From the NCBI RefSeq assembly GCF_013377535.1, contig NZ_JABCJE010000002.1, positions 62,001 through 126,000 of the forward strand: 64,000 nucleotides of DNA, given 5' to 3'. Source of the DNA: Donghicola mangrovi (GTDB taxonomy: Bacteria; Pseudomonadota; Alphaproteobacteria; Rhodobacterales; Rhodobacteraceae). The notes beneath the pieces are model-generated. The model had not been told where the DNA came from, did no database searches, and worked only from the letters and a program-made list of their open reading frames with translations. Both the position numbers and the translations under genes were made by a program. Within the stretch, counting starts at the first letter, position 1, and each line of letters starts with the position of its first letter. This document shows, piece after piece, positions 1-10,449 of the stretch.

Positions 1-1414
1 GCGTTGCGGTCGCAGTCATGTTCGACAGGGCCTCGCAGCTGGGTTGGCTGAACTCGATCAGATAGATGCGGGCCAGCGCGTCCTTCAGATCGGCGCCATT
101 GCGGACCACGCCGACCTTGTCGGTCATGATGCGGCGCAGGTCGGCCACCAGATCCTCGCGCGGGGGGGCGATGGTGCCTGCGTCGGGCAGGGTGATCTCT
201 TCGGCCGCGGGAACGGTCCCCAGATTGTTCAGGATCGAGGTCGCCGCACGGCGGGCATAGACCAGCGCCTCTAGCAGACCGTTCGAGGCCAGACGGTTCG
301 CCCCGTGCAATCCGGTCGAGGCACACTCGCCGCAGCACCACAGGTTATCCAGCGTCGAGCGCCCCTGATCGTCCACCTTGATCCCGCCCATATGGTAGTG
401 CGCAGCGGCGGCCACGGGGATGGTTCCGGTGACAGGGTCGATACCGGCACGGGCACAAGCCTCGGCCACGGCGGGGAAGTGGGTCAGAATCTCGGCACCG
501 ATGGCCTCACGTGTGTCGAGGCTGGGTTCGTATCCGGCTTGGGTCTGGGCATAGATGCCACGGGCGACGATATCGCGGGGGGCAAGTTCTGCGTCGGGGT
601 GAAGCCCCTGCATGAACCGTTTGCCCATCTTGTTGACCAGAATGGCCCCTTCACCGCGCAGGGCCTCTGTGGCCAAGGGGGCGGGGTCCTCGCCCGAGGC
701 GATGGCGGTCGGGTGGAACTGCACGAATTCGGCGTCGGCGATCACGGCACCGGCGCGGGCGGCCATGCCGATCACCTGACCACGGATGCGCGGCGGATTG
801 GTGGTCAGAGCATAGAGCCCGCCCGACCCGCCACCGGCCATCAAATGCGCTGCGCCGCGTACCAGCACGGGCGCGCTGCGGTCACTGCCCGAACCGGCGA
901 TCCATACACCGGTCACGCGGCCGTCATGCACCTCAAGGCCCGTCGCCATATGGCGTTCCATGACCTGCACCGAAGGGGTCTCTCGGACCTGAGCCACCAG
1001 CGCCTTCATGATCTCGGCACCGGCCTGATCCCCGCGCACCCGCACCACGCGGGCAAAGCTGTGGGCGGCCTCGCGGCTCATGACGTAGCCACCTTCGGGG
1101 GTCCGGTCGAACGGCGTGCCCAGATTGGTCAGGTTCAGGATATGCTGGCGCGCCTCTTGGCAGACGGCGGTTGCGACGGCGGGGTCCACGGTGCCAGCGC
1201 CAGCGGATACGGTATCGCGGGCGTGCTCTTCGGGGGTGTCGCGGTCATCCATGGCAGCGGCAACGCCGCCTTGGGCCCATGCGGAACTTGCGCCTTCTCC
1301 CAAAACTTCGGGCGAAATCATCAGGACGGGATAGGGGGCCAGGGTCAGGGCCGCATAAAGCGCCCCCAGCCCCGCGCCGACGATCACCACCCGTTCGGTG
1401 GTCACGCTGGTCAT
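1..1414 (-). CDS. nadB: L-aspartate oxidase NadB, partial (C-terminus off the left edge)
   Basis: Flavoenzyme that oxidises L-aspartate to iminoaspartate, the first step of bacterial NAD biosynthesis. Reading the minus strand from ATG at 1414 gives an uninterrupted frame of about 471 codons to the edge. It opens MTSVTTERVVIVGAGLGALY, with the Rossmann glycine motif for FAD at residues 10-18. Further on come the stretches EFVQFHPTA and EGAILVNKMGKRF, and later NLWCCGECASTGLHGANRL, all typical of the succinate dehydrogenase/fumarate reductase flavoprotein family and of NadB in particular. It starts 7 bases after the nadA stop, so the two are one operon and supply consecutive enzymes. The family runs to about 510-540 residues, so only the C-terminal end is missing. 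Confidence 0.93.
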   Translation of the reverse strand, partial: MTSVTTERVVIVGAGLGALYAALTLAPYPVLMISPEVLGEGASSAWAQGGVAAAMDDRDTPEEHARDTVSAGAGTVDPAVATAVCQEARQHILNLTNLGTPFDRTPEGGYVMSREAAHSFARVVRVRGDQAGAEIMKALVAQVRETPSVQVMERHMATGLEVHDGRVTGVWIAGSGSDRSAPVLVRGAAHLMAGGGSGGLYALTTNPPRIRGQVIGMAARAGAVIADAEFVQFHPTAIASGEDPAPLATEALRGEGAILVNKMGKRFMQGLHPDAELAPRDIVARGIYAQTQAGYEPSLDTREAIGAEILTHFPAVAEACARAGIDPVTGTIPVAAAAHYHMGGIKVDDQGRSTLDNLWCCGECASTGLHGANRLASNGLLEALVYARRAATSILNNLGTVPAAEEITLPDAGTIAPPREDLVADLRRIMTDKVGVVRNGADLKDALARIYLIEFSQPSCEALSNMTATAT

Positions 1415-1421
1415 GATAGGT

Positions 1422-2474
1422 TCAGAGCCCCAGTTTCTTGGACATATCGATCATGCGCTGCACGGCCAGACGCGCGCCCTCGGCCACCGCGGGATCGACC
1501 TCGATCTGGGTGGTCATGGTGTGCAGGCTCCAGAGGACTTTCTCCAGAGTGATCATTTTCATGTACGGGCACATGTTGCAGGGGCCGACGAAATCGACCT
1601 CGGGCAGCGCATCTGCGATGTTCGAGGCCATCGAGCATTCGGTCACCAGCATCGCCTTTTCGGGCTTGTGGTCGGTGACGTACTTGATGATCCCGCTGGT
1701 CGAGCCGCTGAAGTCCGACGCCGCAACCACCGAGGGCGGGCATTCGGGATGGGCGATGACCACAGTGCCGGGGTTCCATTCGCGGAACTCGTTGATGTCC
1801 TGCGCGGTGTACTGTTCGTGCACGATGCACGAGCCTTCCCACCAGACGATGCGCTTGTTCTTGACCTTCTGGGCCACGTTCTGCGCCAGATACTGGTCGG
1901 GGGTCATGATGACGGTGTCCGCTTCTAGCGCTTCTACGATCTGGATCGCGTTCGAGCTGGTGCAGCAGATGTCCGATGCGGCCTTCACTTCGGCGGTGGT
2001 GTTCACATAGGTGACCACGGGAGCACCGGGGTAACGCTTGCGCATCTCTTCGATCCCAGCGGGGGTGATGCTTTCGGCCAGCGAACAGCCCGCGTTTATG
2101 TCGGGCATCAGAACGGTTTTCTGGGGCGACAGGATCTTGGAGGTTTCGGCCATGAAGTGCACGCCGCCCTGAACGATCACGTCTGCCTCGACCTTCGCGG
2201 CCTCGATCGCCAGCTGCAAGCTGTCGCCAACAACATCCGAGATGCCGTGAAAGATATCGGGCGTCATGTAGTTATGCGCCAGAATGACCGCGTTGCGCTC
2301 GCGCTTCAGGTCATTGATCGCCTTGATATAAGGAGCGGCCTTGAAGAAATCCGGCGGCGTGACCACGCGGTCCATCTTTTTATAGATGTCCGACAGGCTC
2401 TCTGCCAGGTCGGCCGAGGGACGCAGGTCGTATGCCTCGGACAGCTCCGAGCGGACGGTGTTCATATCGAGCAC
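1422..2474 (-). CDS. nadA: Quinolinate synthase NadA
   Basis: Condenses iminoaspartate with dihydroxyacetone phosphate to give quinolinate, using a [4Fe-4S] cluster; cytoplasmic. The 350-residue product shows the three cluster-cysteine regions of the family: INAGCSLAES, SDICCTSSNA and GPCNMCPYMKMI. It also has the HPECPPSV and VGDSLQLAIEAA stretches of NadA. I chose the GTG start at 2474 because AGGAGG lies 8 bases upstream of it (minus strand, about 2483-2488); an in-frame ATG three codons later is the alternative. It is the first gene of a nadA-nadB operon; nadC probably follows beyond the left edge. The upstream 369 bases hold its promoter region. Confidence 0.97.
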   Translation of the reverse strand: MLDMNTVRSELSEAYDLRPSADLAESLSDIYKKMDRVVTPPDFFKAAPYIKAINDLKRERNAVILAHNYMTPDIFHGISDVVGDSLQLAIEAAKVEADVIVQGGVHFMAETSKILSPQKTVLMPDINAGCSLAESITPAGIEEMRKRYPGAPVVTYVNTTAEVKAASDICCTSSNAIQIVEALEADTVIMTPDQYLAQNVAQKVKNKRIVWWEGSCIVHEQYTAQDINEFREWNPGTVVIAHPECPPSVVAASDFSGSTSGIIKYVTDHKPEKAMLVTECSMASNIADALPEVDFVGPCNMCPYMKMITLEKVLWSLHTMTTQIEVDPAVAEGARLAVQRMIDMSKKLGL

Positions 2475-2843
2475 TTCAGGATCCTCCTAGTGCGCGAGAC
2501 CCGGGGCCAGTCGTTCCGTCTGGCGTTGCGGGCCGGCGCAATTCCTTTACCGGCAGGCGAGATAAAACGAGGCCTTCTTCTACAGGTCTATCCGTCGGGG
2601 TCAATGTCGGCTGTATCCGAAAGCGCCCATTTCTATAAGAAAGATGTAGGAATTGTGACACAGATTACTACCCCTGATTGTGCTGCAATGCAGAACGGGC
2701 AGAACTGCGGCCATCGCGGGCTTGTGATGCAAAATAGACCGCGCAACTGCAGAATTCGGCAAAACAGCGCAAAGATTTACTAGGCAAATCAAACGGGCAG
2801 GGGCATACAGGGCGTTACCCGTTAACCTCTCCGGTGCAAGGCC
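2475..2843. other. Intergenic region upstream of nadA
   Basis: Apart from the AGGAGG ribosome-binding site of nadA at about 2483-2488, no gene with family resemblance is visible in either strand. It must hold the nadA promoter. The open frames crossing it on both strands look like high-GC shadows, with no ribosome-binding sites or recognisable domains. I see no convincing terminator or riboswitch here. Confidence 0.6.
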
Positions 2844-3095
2844 GTGCAAATCCGTCTGGAAAAGGTCAACCATATCCGCCGTCAGCGCAGCTATTGCGTG
2901 ATCACCACTGGGCAGACGCTCTTTGGGGAATGGTTCGTGCAGCGGGAATTCGGACGCATCGGATCGAACGGCGCACAGCAGCGCGTCGATTACGTCGCCA
3001 GTTGGCAAGAGGCCTATGAGGCATGGGAAGCGATCAAGCGCGAAACCTGCCGCAAGGGCTATGCCCCGATCCCCGTGCAGTTGCGTCTTTTCTGA
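2844..3095 (+). CDS. Small stand-alone WGR-domain protein
   Basis: An 83-residue product consisting of little more than one WGR domain. The signature is visible as GEWFVQREFGRIGSNGAQ around residues 28-45, where the usual Trp-Gly-Arg core has drifted to Phe-Gly-Arg. It is followed by an alpha-helical stretch rich in Trp, Glu and Lys. WGR domains occur in PARPs and in some bacterial DNA-associated proteins and are thought to bind nucleic acid; nothing else here reveals a partner. The GTG start at 2844 has only a poor, closely spaced purine stretch, so translation may be weak. It stands alone between nadA (divergent) and icd. Function unknown; identification rests on the short motif and family-like length. 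Confidence 0.7.
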   Translation: MQIRLEKVNHIRRQRSYCVITTGQTLFGEWFVQREFGRIGSNGAQQRVDYVASWQEAYEAWEAIKRETCRKGYAPIPVQLRLF

Positions 3096-3283
3096 AATAC
3101 ACGCGCAAAATGCCGCTTTTGATGCCTGCAAATTGGCAGCCTGCGGCGATTTTTCCGCGTTTTCGGTTTCGGTATACAATGGCACACATTGACTTGAGGG
3201 CCCTATCCCTCTAAGTCGGGGGCGACTAAGCGGCGTGCATAATGCCCGTCGCCCACGGCGTCAGATTTCGGAGAAACGAAGCC

Positions 3284-5482
<2,199 letters not shown>

Positions 5483-5504
5483 TCAACCGATCCATGCGTA
5501 AATG

Positions 5505-5538
5505 AATAAGCGGGCCTTCTGGTCCGCTTATTTCTTTT
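5505..5538 (+). terminator. Rho-independent terminator of icd
   Basis: A 12-base-pair stem (AATAAGCGGGCC at 5505-5516 and GGTCCGCTTATT at 5521-5532, one G-T pair) with a TTCT loop is followed by TCTTTTT. It lies 22 bases after the icd stop. Confidence 0.92.
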
Positions 5539-5810
5539 TGGAACAGTTGGTTGCGGGACGTTCTTCAATCCATGCGTTTTTAAACTGATCGCTTATTGGG
5601 CGATAAATCCCCTTCATTTCCGCATATGTGGCGTGATCCCGCCTGTTTGGGCGCAAGCCCGGGCTTGGGGTTGGGTCTCTTGCTGCGCTGCGGCAAAATC
5701 CTGTGCATTCGCGGAACCTTTGCGTGATCCCCGCGTTACCTGTGGGAAAGGGGCTGCATTTCAGCCCGGCGCAGACGGCCGCGACGCCGACCAGCGAAAG
5801 ACCGAAGGAG
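5539..5810. other. Intergenic region upstream of gpsA
   Basis: No gene is supported. A short inverted repeat (ATCGC...GCGAT, about 5588-5604) is present. The region must carry the promoter of the gpsA-ggpS operon, but I could not pick out a clear promoter. Confidence 0.5.
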
Positions 5811-6938
5811 ATGTCGATCAAGTTCCCGCCACCAAACCCCGCTCCGACCCCTTATGCCCGCCTGACCGTTCTGGGGGCTGGCAGCTGGGGAACCGCTCTG
5901 GCCACTGTTCTGGCCCGTAACGGTCACGAAGTAAGGCTCTGGTCGCGACGACCCGATCACGCAGCGGCCATTAATGCCACCGGTGAGAACGCCGATTATT
6001 TATCCGGCCTGACCCTGCCGCAGGGCATCACCGCCACCGCCGATCTGGCCACCGCCCTGAACGGTACCGAGGCGCTGCTGATCGTCACCCCGTCCTCGAC
6101 CCTGCGGGCCATGTGTCAGGCCATCGCCCCCATGATCCCCGAGGGCATCCCCATCGCACTGGCCTGCAAGGGCGTCGAAAAGCGCACGGGTCTTTTGCTG
6201 TCCGAAGTGGTGTCCGATGAACTGCCCGGCCATCCGGTGGGCGCGGTGTCCGGCCCGACCTTTGCTCGCGAAACCGCGCTGGATCACCCGACCGCCGCGA
6301 CCGTGGCCTTCCCCTTTAGCTATGCCGACCGCCTGTCGCCCGAGAACAGCCCCGCCGCACGGCTGGCGCTGACCCTGTCGGGTGGCGGCTTTCGCCCCTA
6401 TGTGTCCGATGACCTGATCGGGGTCGAGGTCGGCGGCGCCGTCAAGAACGTGGTCGCCATCGCCTGCGGGATGATGTCCGGCGCCGGCTTTGCCGAGAAC
6501 ACCCGCGCCGCCCTGATCACCCGCGGAATCGACGAGATGAAGCTGTTGGCCCAGGCCCTAGGTGGCCGCCGCGAAACGGTGACTGGCTTGTCCGGTGCGG
6601 GCGATCTGACGCTGACCTGTTCGTCCACCACCTCGCGCAACATGTCGCTGGGGCATCAACTGGGGCAGGGCATCCCGCGCCCCAACTGCTTTGACGGCCG
6701 CAATGTGGTGGTCGAGGGCGAGGTGAACGCCGTGTCCGTCACCGACTTGGCCCGCCGCGTGGGCGTGCCGATGCCCATCTGTGAAACCGTCCATTCGGTG
6801 CTGCACGGTGGCGCGGACCTGCAAGAGGCGTTCAGCGCCCTCTGGGCCCGCCCGATCGAGGCCGAGCCCTTTGCCCTTGATCTATCGCTCGAGCATCCCG
6901 CGCCGCAAACCTCTCTGCATTTCGGAGTTCGCCAATGA
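5811..6938 (+). CDS. gpsA: Glycerol-3-phosphate dehydrogenase [NAD(P)+] GpsA
   Basis: Reduces dihydroxyacetone phosphate to sn-glycerol 3-phosphate. The Rossmann motif VLGAGSWGTALA begins near residue 20, followed by ALACKGVEKRTG, GPTFARE and VGGAVKNVVAIACGMMSG, which contains the catalytic Lys; all are GpsA hallmarks. At 375 residues it is longer than most GpsA proteins (about 330), the excess being a proline-rich N-terminus and a C-terminal tail. ATG 5811 directly abuts GAAGGAG, an unusually tight spacing, so the start is not certain. The stop overlaps the next ATG by 4 bases. Its place ahead of a GgpS gene suggests a dedicated supply of glycerol 3-phosphate for glucosylglycerol synthesis rather than, or besides, phospholipid synthesis. 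Confidence 0.95.
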   Translation: MSIKFPPPNPAPTPYARLTVLGAGSWGTALATVLARNGHEVRLWSRRPDHAAAINATGENADYLSGLTLPQGITATADLATALNGTEALLIVTPSSTLRAMCQAIAPMIPEGIPIALACKGVEKRTGLLLSEVVSDELPGHPVGAVSGPTFARETALDHPTAATVAFPFSYADRLSPENSPAARLALTLSGGGFRPYVSDDLIGVEVGGAVKNVVAIACGMMSGAGFAENTRAALITRGIDEMKLLAQALGGRRETVTGLSGAGDLTLTCSSTTSRNMSLGHQLGQGIPRPNCFDGRNVVVEGEVNAVSVTDLARRVGVPMPICETVHSVLHGGADLQEAFSALWARPIEAEPFALDLSLEHPAPQTSLHFGVRQ

Positions 6939-7720
6939 ATGTCCATGTCTCTGCCCGCCCTGATATCGCCACCCGCCGCTTTACGCTGGCCACCGATCTG
7001 GACGGCACGTTCCTTGGCGGGTCCGATGCGGACCGCAAGGCGCTGTATGACTGGATCGAGGGGAACCGCGACACCATCGGACTGATCTTTGTCACTGGCC
7101 GCGATCCTGAATTCATCATGGAGATGTGCCGTGATCGTGGCCTGCCATGGCCCGAATATGTGGTCGGCGACGTGGGCACCACCATTGCCGAGGTCACCGC
7201 TGACGGCCACGTTACCCCCATCGCCGCGCTGGAAGAAGAGATCGCCGAGGCGTGGGGCAATCGTGGCGACGTGGTGCGTGTGGCGCTGGACGGGCACGCA
7301 GGCCTGACCCTGCAACCCACCGCATTCCGCTACCGCGTCAGCTACGACATGGACGCGCAGACCTTTGATCCGGCAGCCAAATCGCGGGTCGAGGAGCTGG
7401 GGCTGGATTGGCTGATCTCTGACAACCGCTATTTCGATGTCCTGCCCAAGGGCATCTCCAAGGGGCCGTCCATCCGCCGCCTGATCGCCCATCTGGGTCT
7501 GGACGAGGCCCGCGTTCTGTGTGCGGGCGACACCCTGAATGACCTGTCCATGCTGGCCTCTGGCCTGCCTGCCGTGGCCGTGGGCAATTCCGAAACCGAA
7601 CTGGTGCAGCGCCTGTCTGGCCACTCTGCCGTCTATCACGCGCAGGGCCACGGCGCCGCCGGTATCCTCGAGGCGATCGACAGCCTCGATCTGCACGACA
7701 TTCCCGAAGGAGTTCTCTGA
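6935..7720 (+). CDS. HAD-family phosphatase, probable glucosylglycerol-phosphate phosphatase
   Basis: A 261-residue HAD hydrolase of the sucrose-phosphatase/Cof type. The nucleophile motif is ATDLDGTF (Asp21 and Asp23), motif II is IFVTGRD, and motifs III/IV are KGISKGPSI and CAGDTLNDLSM. It overlaps gpsA by 4 bases and ends one base before the ATG of ggpS. In halophilic gammaproteobacteria a HAD phosphatase domain is fused to the N-terminus of GgpS (GgpPS); here the same two activities appear as adjacent genes. From that context I infer it removes phosphate from glucosylglycerol phosphate. A mannosyl- or sucrose-phosphate phosphatase role cannot be excluded from sequence alone. Confidence 0.83.
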   Translation: MNVHVSARPDIATRRFTLATDLDGTFLGGSDADRKALYDWIEGNRDTIGLIFVTGRDPEFIMEMCRDRGLPWPEYVVGDVGTTIAEVTADGHVTPIAALEEEIAEAWGNRGDVVRVALDGHAGLTLQPTAFRYRVSYDMDAQTFDPAAKSRVEELGLDWLISDNRYFDVLPKGISKGPSIRRLIAHLGLDEARVLCAGDTLNDLSMLASGLPAVAVGNSETELVQRLSGHSAVYHAQGHGAAGILEAIDSLDLHDIPEGVL

Positions 7721-7721
7721 T

Positions 7722-9221
7722 ATGCGTTCGAACCTGGTTATTGTGTACCACCGCCAGCCCTACGAAGAAGTCGAGGTCAATGGCAAGATCGAGTACCACG
7801 AGAACAAGTCCCCCAACGGCATCGTCCCCACGCTGAAAAGCTTTTTCGGGCGGTTCGAAAAGGGCGCGTGGATCGCGTGGAAATACGCCGACGATCCGGC
7901 CAATCCCGACTTCGAGCGCGTGGTCGAGATCGAGGACACCTATGGCAAATACAACGTCTCGCGCCTGCCGCTGACCCGTGAACAGGTGTCGTCCTTCTAT
8001 CACGTCACCTCGAAAGAGGCCTTCTGGCCGATCCTGCACGGTTTCAAGGAACGCTACAATTACGACCCCGTGGATTGGTCCACCTTCCGCGAGGTGAACT
8101 GGGCCTTTGCCGAGGCTGCCGCCGCCGAAGCCGCCGAGGGCGCCGTGGTCTGGGTCCATGACTACAATCTGTGGCTGGTGCCCGCCTATCTGCGCCGCCT
8201 GCGCCCCGATGTGAAGATCAGCTTTTTCCACCACACGCCGTTCCCCAGCGCGGACATTTTCAACGTCCTGCCGTGGCGCAAGGAAATCTTGGAAAGCCTT
8301 CTGGCCTGCGACGTGGTGGGCTTTCACATCCCGCGCTATGTGAACAACTTTGTCTCGGCTGCGCGGTCGCTGCTGGAGGTGTCCACCAAGACCCGCGAAA
8401 AGGTCAAAGACGAGCTGAAGGCCGAAACCTCGGCCCTGTCCGAGCAGTCCGTGATCACCGAAGTCAGCTATCAGGGCCGCACCATTCGCCTGCAGGCCAG
8501 CCCCGTGGGGGTCGATGTGGACTATATCGAAAGCCTCGCCAATTCCGAGGAAACCGCCACCAAGCTGGCTGACATCCGCGAAACCCTTGGCGACCGTCAG
8601 CTGATCCTGTCCGTGGGCCGCACCGACTATACCAAGGGCGGGATTGAGCAGTTGGAAAGCTATGAGCGCCTTTTGGAAAGCCGCCCCGACCTGCGTGGCA
8701 AGGTCCAGTTGATGCACGTGTCGGTCATGGCGAACGCGAACATGACCGCCTATCAGCAAATCCAGCACGATCTGGAAACCTTGGCGGGCAAAATCAATGG
8801 GCGGTTCGGCAGCTTTGACTGGCAGCCTTTGGTGCTGATTTCTCGCCCCGTGCCGTTCAAGGAACTGGTCGCCTATTACCGCGCTGCCGACGTGGCATGG
8901 ATCACGCCGCTGGCCGACGGCATGAACCTGGTGTGCAAGGAGTATTGCGCCGCCCGCACCGATGGGGACGGGGTTCTGGTCCTCTCCGAATTCGCGGGCG
9001 CCGCGGTAGAGTTCGCCTCGGCTGTGCCGACCAATCCCTTCTCGTGGAAGTCGATGGACAGTGCGATCCAGTACGCCCTCGAGATGCCCGAGGACGAACG
9101 CCGCGGCCGCATGGAGCTGGCCCGTCAGATCGTCCGCAAACAGGACATCCGCTACTGGGCCGAGGATCAAATGATGGCGCTGGACCTGCCCACCATGCCG
9201 GACACCCGCGACGCGGCGTGA
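7722..9221 (+). CDS. ggpS: Glucosylglycerol-phosphate synthase GgpS (GT20)
   Basis: Transfers glucose from ADP-glucose to glycerol 3-phosphate, giving glucosylglycerol phosphate, precursor of a compatible solute. The 499-residue protein is a GT20 (trehalose-6-phosphate synthase-like) enzyme. It shows VWVHDYNLWLVPAYLR, FFHHTPFPSADIFNVLPWR, SVGRTDYTKGG, and TPLADGMNLVCKEY near the C-terminus. Its N-terminus, LVIVYHRQPYEE followed by KSPNGIVPTLKSFF, resembles cyanobacterial GgpS rather than OtsA, which starts with a different loop. ATG 7722 follows GAAGGAG at 7706-7712. It is third in an operon with gpsA and a HAD phosphatase, which fits the substrate (glycerol 3-phosphate) and the product (phosphate ester). 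This is typical of marine or salt-tolerant bacteria. Confidence 0.93.
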   Translation: MRSNLVIVYHRQPYEEVEVNGKIEYHENKSPNGIVPTLKSFFGRFEKGAWIAWKYADDPANPDFERVVEIEDTYGKYNVSRLPLTREQVSSFYHVTSKEAFWPILHGFKERYNYDPVDWSTFREVNWAFAEAAAAEAAEGAVVWVHDYNLWLVPAYLRRLRPDVKISFFHHTPFPSADIFNVLPWRKEILESLLACDVVGFHIPRYVNNFVSAARSLLEVSTKTREKVKDELKAETSALSEQSVITEVSYQGRTIRLQASPVGVDVDYIESLANSEETATKLADIRETLGDRQLILSVGRTDYTKGGIEQLESYERLLESRPDLRGKVQLMHVSVMANANMTAYQQIQHDLETLAGKINGRFGSFDWQPLVLISRPVPFKELVAYYRAADVAWITPLADGMNLVCKEYCAARTDGDGVLVLSEFAGAAVEFASAVPTNPFSWKSMDSAIQYALEMPEDERRGRMELARQIVRKQDIRYWAEDQMMALDLPTMPDTRDAA

Positions 9222-9242
9222 TCCAGTTTGAAGGTTAGGCGG

Positions 9243-9275
9243 GGCGCGGGCCAATGGCTCGCGCCTTGGCGTTTC
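9243..9275 (+). terminator. Probable terminator after ggpS
   Basis: A 10-base-pair stem (GGCGCGGGCC at 9243-9252 with GGCTCGCGCC at 9256-9265, one G-T pair, AAT loop) lies 21 bases after the ggpS stop. Only a weak T-containing tail follows, so it may be an mRNA 3' hairpin rather than a strong terminator. Confidence 0.5.
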
Positions 9276-9377
9276 CAAGGGGCAGGGCGGGTTCACTCTG
9301 GAAAACCGCCCCTCTTTGGTGCTAAGGGCCGGTTTCGTCGCCACTCCCGATCACCAGTCCAGCGGAACGAGGTCCAA

Positions 9378-10388
9378 ATGGAAAACCACGCGAACCAAGG
9401 TACGCCCGAACTGCGCCGCGCCGCCCGTCTGAGCGTTGCGCCGATGATGGATTGGACCGACCGCCATTGCCGCTATTTCCACCGCCTGATCAGCACCGAA
9501 ACGCTGCTGTTCACGGAAATGGTCACCGCGCCCGCGCTGGTGCGCGGTGGGGCGCTGCATCTGCTGGACTATTCGCCCGAGGAACACCCCGTTGCCCTGC
9601 AACTTGGTGGTTCTGATCCGGCCGAGTTGCGACAGGCCGCCCGTATGGGCGCCGAGGCAGGCTATGACGAGGTGAACCTGAACGTCGGCTGCCCGTCCGA
9701 CCGTGTGCAGTCTGGGTGCTTTGGTGCGATCCTGATGACCCGCCCCGAGCTGGTCGCTGAATGCGTCAGCGAAATGCAGGCCGAATGCCGCGCCGAGGTC
9801 ACCGTCAAATGCCGCATCGGCGTTGACGACCAGACCCCCGAAGACGTGCTGCCCGACTTTATTGAAACGGTCGCGGCGGCGGGGGTGACCCGCTTTACCA
9901 TCCACGCCCGCAAAGCTTGGCTCGAAGGGCTGAGCCCCAAGGAAAACCGCGACATCCCCCCGTTGGATTACCCGTTGGTCCACCGGATGAAGGCCGCCTA
10001 TCCGCACCTTCACATCTCGATCAACGGCGGCATCGCCACGCTGGACGACGCATTCCCCCATCTGGAGCAGGGGCTCGACGGGGTGATGATCGGCCGCGCG
10101 GCCTATCACCAGCCCTATGACATCCTCGGGGCTGCCGATGCGCGCATCTATGGCAAAGGCGCTGGCCCCACCCGCACCGAGGTCGTCCACCAGATGCTCC
10201 CCTATATCGAGGCGCACCTGACCGCAGGGGGCAGGTTGAACCAGATCACCCGCCACATGCTGGGCCTATTTGCCGGTCAGCCGGGCGCGCGCCAGTGGCG
10301 CCGCTACCTGTCCGAGAACGCCCATGCCACAGGCGCAGGCCCCGAAACCGTGCTGGCCGCGCTGGCCCAGATCCCCGAAGCTGCCTGA
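9378..10388 (+). CDS. dusA: tRNA-dihydrouridine synthase DusA
   Basis: FMN-dependent reduction of uridine to dihydrouridine in the tRNA D-loop. The 336-residue protein starts close to RLSVAPMMDWTDRHCRYFHRL, the FMN-binding opening of DusA. It carries LNVGCPSDRVQSGCFGAILM with the catalytic Cys, FTIHARKAWLEGLSPKENR, and INGGIATLDDA with VMIGRAAYHQP at the barrel's end. ATG 9378 was chosen over the longer frame from 9228 because the upstream part has no family similarity and the usual N-terminus is short; AACGAGG at 9365-9371 can serve as ribosome-binding site. Probably monocistronic. Confidence 0.95.
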   Translation: MENHANQGTPELRRAARLSVAPMMDWTDRHCRYFHRLISTETLLFTEMVTAPALVRGGALHLLDYSPEEHPVALQLGGSDPAELRQAARMGAEAGYDEVNLNVGCPSDRVQSGCFGAILMTRPELVAECVSEMQAECRAEVTVKCRIGVDDQTPEDVLPDFIETVAAAGVTRFTIHARKAWLEGLSPKENRDIPPLDYPLVHRMKAAYPHLHISINGGIATLDDAFPHLEQGLDGVMIGRAAYHQPYDILGAADARIYGKGAGPTRTEVVHQMLPYIEAHLTAGGRLNQITRHMLGLFAGQPGARQWRRYLSENAHATGAGPETVLAALAQIPEAA

Positions 10389-10449
10389 CATCTTGCCCTT
10401 GTGCCCGTGCCCCGCTAACTCCTACGGGACATTGCGCAAAGGACAGATC

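Noticed and set aside
305-1552. 415-codon plus-strand frame at the left edge
   Set aside because: The minus strand of the same region encodes NadB with clear motifs; the plus-strand frame has none.
2601-3185. 194-codon minus-strand frame opposite the WGR gene
   Set aside because: No start signal or recognisable domain; the WGR frame on the other strand carries a family motif.
3189-3217. TTGACT with TAAGTC at 17-base spacing as the icd promoter
   Set aside because: The -10 candidate is poor; not strong enough to report as a feature.
7338-9344. 668-codon minus-strand frame opposite ggpS
   Set aside because: Antisense shadow of ggpS with low-complexity His/Gly/Arg composition.
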